Source: G039029935 sp039029935 | GTDB lineage: Bacteria > Chloroflexota > Anaerolineae > Caldilineales > Caldilineaceae | Assembly (NCBI GenBank): GCA_039029935.1 | Contig: JBCCFC010000468.1 | Span: 1 to 9,441 of the forward strand | Direction of reading: 5' to 3' | DNA: 9,441 nt | Part shown: in pieces, positions 6,714-9,441 of the stretch | Position numbering within the stretch: the stretch's first letter is position 1 | How the letters are laid out: each line of letters starts with the position of its first letter | Position numbers and translations under genes: made by a program | Notes under the pieces: generated by a model | Databases searched by the model: none | What the model was told of the DNA's origin: nothing | What the model saw: the letters and a program-made list of their open reading frames with translations, nothing else

Positions 6714-7730
6714 TTATCCAATTTCCGACAGGTACACAGGTCGATTTTCGCGGTATGACTTTCCGGCGGCCAACCCCATAACTACGGGGATGCGACCATC
6801 AATGCCTGTCACCACTGGCGGTGTATCCTGCTCAATGGCATCAATAAAGGCGCGCATCTCCTCAACATAGGCATCCATGTAGCGCTCAAGGAAAAAATAA
6901 AGAGGGTTGGGTGCAGTGACGCCATCTGCCGTACTCATTATCGTGTTACTGGGCGTATTGTTGGTAGACTCAATAGAGCCTAACGAGCCAAAGACTTCAG
7001 CTCGCTGGTCATAGCCATAAACAGCTTGCCGGCTGTTGTCGATGATACCAATCGCCCCACTTTTGTATTGCAGCGTGATGACAGTGGTGTCGACATCACC
7101 AGCCTCGCCAATCGCTGGGTCTACCATCACGCTGGCGGCAGCATAGACCGACTCCACTTCATCGTTGATCAGGTAGCGCGCCATGTCAAAGTCGTGGATG
7201 GTCATGTCGAGAAAGATGCCACCGGAGACCTTGACGTAGGCAATGGGTGGCGGGGCTGGGTCACGGCTGGTGATACGCACGATGTGTGGTGTGCCGATTT
7301 TGCCAGCAGCGACAACTTCGTGTAGATGGCGATAGTTGCTGTCAAAGCGACGATTGAAGCCAACTTGCAGTTTTACCCCACTTTTTGCGACAGCATCCAA
7401 TGCACGGTCAATTTCAGCCAAATCCAGCGCAATCGGCTTTTCACAGAAGATGTGCTTACCAGCCTCTGCCGCTTCAATCATAAATTGTGTATGGGTATCT
7501 GTGCTAGAGCAGATAACCACCGCGTTAATAGCGTCGTCATCCAGAATCGCGCGGTGGTCTTGGTAGGCATTTGGAATGCGATACTGTGCTGCACAATCCT
7601 TTGCTGACTGCTCAAAAATATCGGAGACAGCAAGTAGATTGGCCGATGGAATACGGTTGCTCAGGCTTTCCGCATGGACGCGGCCAATACGCCCCGCCCC
7701 AATCAGCCCAAAATTGATGCCAGAATTCAT
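6714..7730 (-). CDS. iolG: IolG-like inositol 2-dehydrogenase (Gfo/Idh/MocA family)
   Basis: A 338-residue NAD(P)-dependent oxidoreductase. The Rossmann motif GLIGAGRIG lies at 8-16 and Asp37 ends the second strand (VSDIFE), favouring NAD. The family motif CEKPIALD (96-103) supplies Lys98, and DMTIHDFDMARYL (175-187) supplies Asp175 and His179. This reproduces the Lys/Asp/His catalytic set known from Bacillus subtilis IolG (Lys97, Asp172, His176). The enzyme oxidises myo-inositol to 2-keto-myo-inositol (EC 1.1.1.18), the entry step of the pathway. scyllo-Inositol or another cyclitol or sugar is possible, because family substrate ranges overlap. AGGA (7738-7741) seven bases before the ATG supports the start. 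It is the first gene of the catabolic run, with a 118-bp upstream gap where a promoter and operator would be expected. Confidence 0.88.
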   Translation of the reverse strand: MNSGINFGLIGAGRIGRVHAESLSNRIPSANLLAVSDIFEQSAKDCAAQYRIPNAYQDHRAILDDDAINAVVICSSTDTHTQFMIEAAEAGKHIFCEKPIALDLAEIDRALDAVAKSGVKLQVGFNRRFDSNYRHLHEVVAAGKIGTPHIVRITSRDPAPPPIAYVKVSGGIFLDMTIHDFDMARYLINDEVESVYAAASVMVDPAIGEAGDVDTTVITLQYKSGAIGIIDNSRQAVYGYDQRAEVFGSLGSIESTNNTPSNTIMSTADGVTAPNPLYFFLERYMDAYVEEMRAFIDAIEQDTPPVVTGIDGRIPVVMGLAAGKSYRENRPVYLSEIG

Positions 7731-7761
7731 TTTGATTTCCTGTTTGTTTTTTGTTTGATAG

Positions 7762-7774
7762 ATAAGATGCTTAT
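7762..7774. promoter_or_regulatory. Short inverted repeat ATAAG-n3-CTTAT upstream of iolG
   Basis: ATAAG (7762-7766) and CTTAT (7770-7774) form a perfect dyad with a three-base centre, about 32 bp before the iolG start codon, where a core promoter would lie. It could be a repressor half-site pair. Short AT-rich dyads arise often by chance, so confidence is low. Confidence 0.25.
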
Positions 7775-7803
7775 TTGTATTGATGGTTGGTCAGAAGCTT
7801 AAA

Positions 7804-7815
7804 TAAGTTAACTTA
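7804..7815. promoter_or_regulatory. Perfect 12-bp palindrome TAAGTTAACTTA, candidate operator
   Basis: A perfect palindrome in the 118-bp gap between the small AT-rich gene (stop at 7849-7851) and iolG (start at 7730), about 74 bp before the iolG ATG. CTTAAAT also occurs as a direct repeat at 7798-7804 and 7812-7818, overlapping it. The position suits a dimeric regulator of the catabolic cluster, such as a GntR- or LacI-type protein. No regulator gene is in the window and the motif was not matched to a known consensus. The rest of the gap (7731-7848) is AT-rich, with no clear -35/-10 pair and no terminator. Confidence 0.35.
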
Positions 7816-7848
7816 AATTGTGACTTGTTTTTCTACTTGGGCAAAAAT

Positions 7849-8427
7849 TCAATCTACACAACCATAAACAGCGGACAAATAGGATGACATATTGTAATGT
7901 ATGAATTGCTCTGTAAATGTGGAACCGCTTAACTTACCAAAGTCCCATCGTACTCCATCTGTTACGATACCGTAGATTGTCAAATCTTTGTTTTCATTTA
8001 GTTTTTGCGCGCCCACCATCATTGCTAAACACCGTGCCCACCCTTGTAGAAAATCGTTATTTTCTGCCAATGTAATGCTCAATAAGATAGGTGTTTGTAA
8101 AACACATGGACCTAAGTGAGAACGCGCAGAGAATATATAATCGGGGTTGCCATACAATGTTTCGTCAACATGAATATCTGGGGTACTCCAAAGCATTATT
8201 TTTTTACCATAGTTGCAATAGAGGTTCCATAAAAGCGGATATACTAGGTTTTCCCGAAACGCTGCCTTTGAGGAAAGAGGGTTGAGGTACTTGTGCTTAA
8301 ATGCAAACTCTTCTACAAGGGAAACTGGTGGTTCTTTTTCAATTGAAGGAATAAAATTTTCATGCTGATGAAAAATTTGATATGCAACTTGAACTTCACC
8401 AATACGATTGAAATCGGTAAATGCCAT
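7849..8427 (-). CDS. Small protein with a degenerate PD-(D/E)XK nuclease-like fold, function unknown
   Basis: A 192-residue soluble protein read from the ATG at 8427. An in-frame upstream ATG at 8484 exists but would overlap the preceding gene by 56 bases, while GGGAGG (8434-8439) sits six bases before the chosen start. Recognisable segments are FRENLVYPLLW (residues about 57-67), LYGNPDYIFSARSHLG, then SITLAENNDFLQGWARCLAMMVGAQKLN and IYGIVTDGVRWDFGKL. From memory this resembles a family of uncharacterised proteins with an E-A-K motif before NDF-x-x-GW, built on a PD-(D/E)XK scaffold. Here those positions read L-A-E, so the acidic residue and the lysine are gone. Asp of PDY remains. If the alignment is right, this copy is not a nuclease. 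Base composition is visibly more AT-rich than the neighbours (one 60-base line is 33% GC), suggesting a different origin. Confidence 0.72.
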   Translation of the reverse strand: MAFTDFNRIGEVQVAYQIFHQHENFIPSIEKEPPVSLVEEFAFKHKYLNPLSSKAAFRENLVYPLLWNLYCNYGKKIMLWSTPDIHVDETLYGNPDYIFSARSHLGPCVLQTPILLSITLAENNDFLQGWARCLAMMVGAQKLNENKDLTIYGIVTDGVRWDFGKLSGSTFTEQFIHYNMSSYLSAVYGCVD

Positions 8428-8428
8428 T

Positions 8429-9259
8429 TTATTCCTCCCAGTCATACAGTAAATCGGCCAAAACCCAATGTGCATCATCCGCATCCTGACAGACCAAGTA
8501 GACAGTTTCTGTCAATACCTGCTCTCGTCGACGCAATCCACCTGGTGGAATCGTCAGTTCGTAATCAACGGCAATCGCATTCTGTGAATCACGGCCAAAA
8601 TGGAGTTGTCCCCAGCGGATTTGTTGGATCAGTTCGGGGCGGAAGAAGATATACCACATGCCCACTTCTTCGACAGGCCAGCGGCTGATGCCCCAGAAGC
8701 TGCGCGCACGGCGTAGACAGAGCAGCGCGTGTTCACGTGTGCCAAAGGTGCGGTAGAAGCCGGGCAGATAGGTGTAGCGTTGGTAGCGGCCTTCAACACT
8801 GAAGTGCCCTGTGACATGCAGGGCGACTTTGTCTTCTGGCAACATTTTCTCTGGCTCAAGCGGGGGTAATGGTGTCTCTTCAAAGATGACAAAATCTTTT
8901 TGACGCAGATTGCGCATACCCGATGAAATGCCAATGGCAAAAAGCAGTCCACCCACTGACAATGCCAGCATACGCAATGGAATGGATGCGTTTGGGGTAA
9001 AGATCAAACTGCCAACCCAGATGATGGTGGCGATGATGGCTGCCAGCCAAATCAAGTTGGTCAGCACACGGAGCATCGGTGTATTGCCGACGAGATGACG
9101 ACTGCTGTTGTACAGAATCGAGCGCAGAGATGTAGTCTCATAGTCATCGAGAAAGTTGGTCTGCGCGCGTTGGCGAGCCGCTGCCCGTCTGTCTTTTTCA
9201 GTGAGCGTGATGCTCGGCTGGTTGAGCGGTTTACCCGATTCGTTGTGATTTCCATTCAT
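8429..9259 (-). CDS. Two-TM membrane protein of unknown function with C-terminal cytoplasmic domain
   Basis: A 276-residue protein read from ATG at 9259 (MNGNHNESG). An in-frame ATG at 9328 would add 23 residues, but its 5' end lies inside a terminator-like hairpin (9315-9344), so I prefer the shorter form; the ribosome site before it is weak (AGGG about 12 bases upstream). The N-terminal ~65 residues are charged and basic (DRRAAARQRAQ). Two hydrophobic helices follow at about 68-88 (LIWLAAIIATIIWVGSLIF) and 96-114 (LRMLALSVGGLLFAIGIS), joined by a short loop, forming a hairpin with both ends predicted in the cytoplasm. The remaining ~160 residues look like a compact mixed alpha/beta domain with many aromatics (RYQRYTYLPGFYRTFG, GMWYIFFRP). 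I do not recognise the family. Its stop is one base from the next start, so the two products are probably made together. Confidence 0.75.
   Translation of the reverse strand: MNGNHNESGKPLNQPSITLTEKDRRAAARQRAQTNFLDDYETTSLRSILYNSSRHLVGNTPMLRVLTNLIWLAAIIATIIWVGSLIFTPNASIPLRMLALSVGGLLFAIGISSGMRNLRQKDFVIFEETPLPPLEPEKMLPEDKVALHVTGHFSVEGRYQRYTYLPGFYRTFGTREHALLCLRRARSFWGISRWPVEEVGMWYIFFRPELIQQIRWGQLHFGRDSQNAIAVDYELTIPPGGLRRREQVLTETVYLVCQDADDAHWVLADLLYDWEE
8434..8439 (-). promoter_or_regulatory. Strong Shine-Dalgarno GGGAGG inside the end of the membrane-protein gene
   Basis: GGGAGG on the minus strand lies six bases before the ATG at 8427 and overlaps the last codons (Trp-Glu-Glu) of the upstream gene, whose TAA is at 8429-8431. 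One base separates stop and start. This arrangement settles the downstream start and indicates translational coupling. Confidence 0.8.
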
Positions 9260-9314
9260 GCTGATGGTTAACCCTGGTTTTTGAAAATCTGATTTCACGA
9301 TTCTCTCACACAAA

Positions 9315-9344
9315 GAAAGGGCGGGCACAATGCCACGCCCTTTC
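9315..9344 (-). terminator. Terminator-like hairpin upstream of the membrane-protein gene
   Basis: GAAAGGGCGGGCA (9315-9327) pairs with TGCC-A-CGCCCTTTC (9331-9344): 13 base pairs with one bulged A and a three-base loop. Read on the minus strand, the stem is followed by a moderately T-rich TTTGTGTG. It would end transcription coming from a gene beyond the right edge and isolate the two-gene unit. The T-run is weak, and termination on the plus strand is not excluded. Confidence 0.5.
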
Positions 9345-9360
9345 GGTATTTGTTGGTGTT

Positions 9361-9441
9361 CGGTAGGTCAGTAATCGTTAAGTCGGTAGGTCGGTAGGTC
9401 GGTACTGAATACTGACCTACCGACCTACCGACCTACCGACC
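9361..9441. repeat. GGTAGGTC octamer repeats forming a long inverted repeat, cut by the window edge
   Basis: Plus-strand copies of GGTAGGTC lie at 9362-9369, 9385-9392 and 9393-9400, with a half copy at 9401-9404. The complementary GACCTACC is repeated three and a half times from 9414 to the end. Positions 9382-9404 and 9418-9440 pair perfectly over 23 bp around a 13-base loop. A second perfect 13-bp pairing, 9361-9373 with 9410-9422, competes for part of the same arm. No coding sequence is visible here, and the array probably continues to the right. Confidence 0.85.

Noticed and set aside
8428..8484. Upstream start for the small AT-rich protein
   Set aside because: It would overlap the membrane-protein gene and skip the strong GGGAGG site that precedes the ATG at 8427.
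9260..9328. Longer N-terminus of the membrane protein
   Set aside because: Its start falls inside the terminator-like hairpin, and the added residues show no signal peptide or domain feature.

Overview
The window carries nine protein-coding genes, all on the minus strand, so the story reads from right to left. GC is around 50% in most genes and lower in two of them. I favour Chloroflexota (an Anaerolineae-like lineage) as the source. The reasons are the gene style, a P-loop ATPase/PD-(D/E)XK fusion of a kind common there and in cyanobacteria, C-rich/G-rich hairpin repeats between genes, and short GGTAGGTC arrays. This is inference; no rRNA or marker gene is present.

Right end (about 7849-9441): an octamer-repeat hairpin that runs off the edge is followed by a terminator-like hairpin. 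Next come a two-TM membrane protein and a small AT-rich protein, separated by one base and clearly coupled in translation. The small protein looks like a PD-(D/E)XK nuclease-fold protein that has lost its E-x-K residues.

Centre and left (28-7730): an inositol-type catabolic cluster in the order iolG-like dehydrogenase, iolC-like kinase, ATPase/nuclease fusion, TauD-family dioxygenase, iolE-like dehydratase, class V aminotransferase and SGNH hydrolase. IolG oxidises myo-inositol to 2-keto-myo-inositol, IolE dehydrates that product, and IolC phosphorylates the later open-chain intermediate. IolD, IolB, IolJ, a transporter and a regulator are not in the window. The dioxygenase, aminotransferase and SGNH hydrolase are not canonical inositol enzymes. 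They suggest a modified or broader route, perhaps for substituted cyclitols or amino/sulfo compounds. The last three genes (iolE-like, aminotransferase, hydrolase) are tightly spaced (12-13 nt).

Two things interrupt the pathway. A 248-bp element with two 80-bp tandem units and imperfect inverted ends fills nearly the whole gap between iolG and iolC. The ATPase/nuclease gene, with AT-rich flanks, sits between iolC and the dioxygenase gene. I found no tRNA, rRNA, CRISPR array or transposase.
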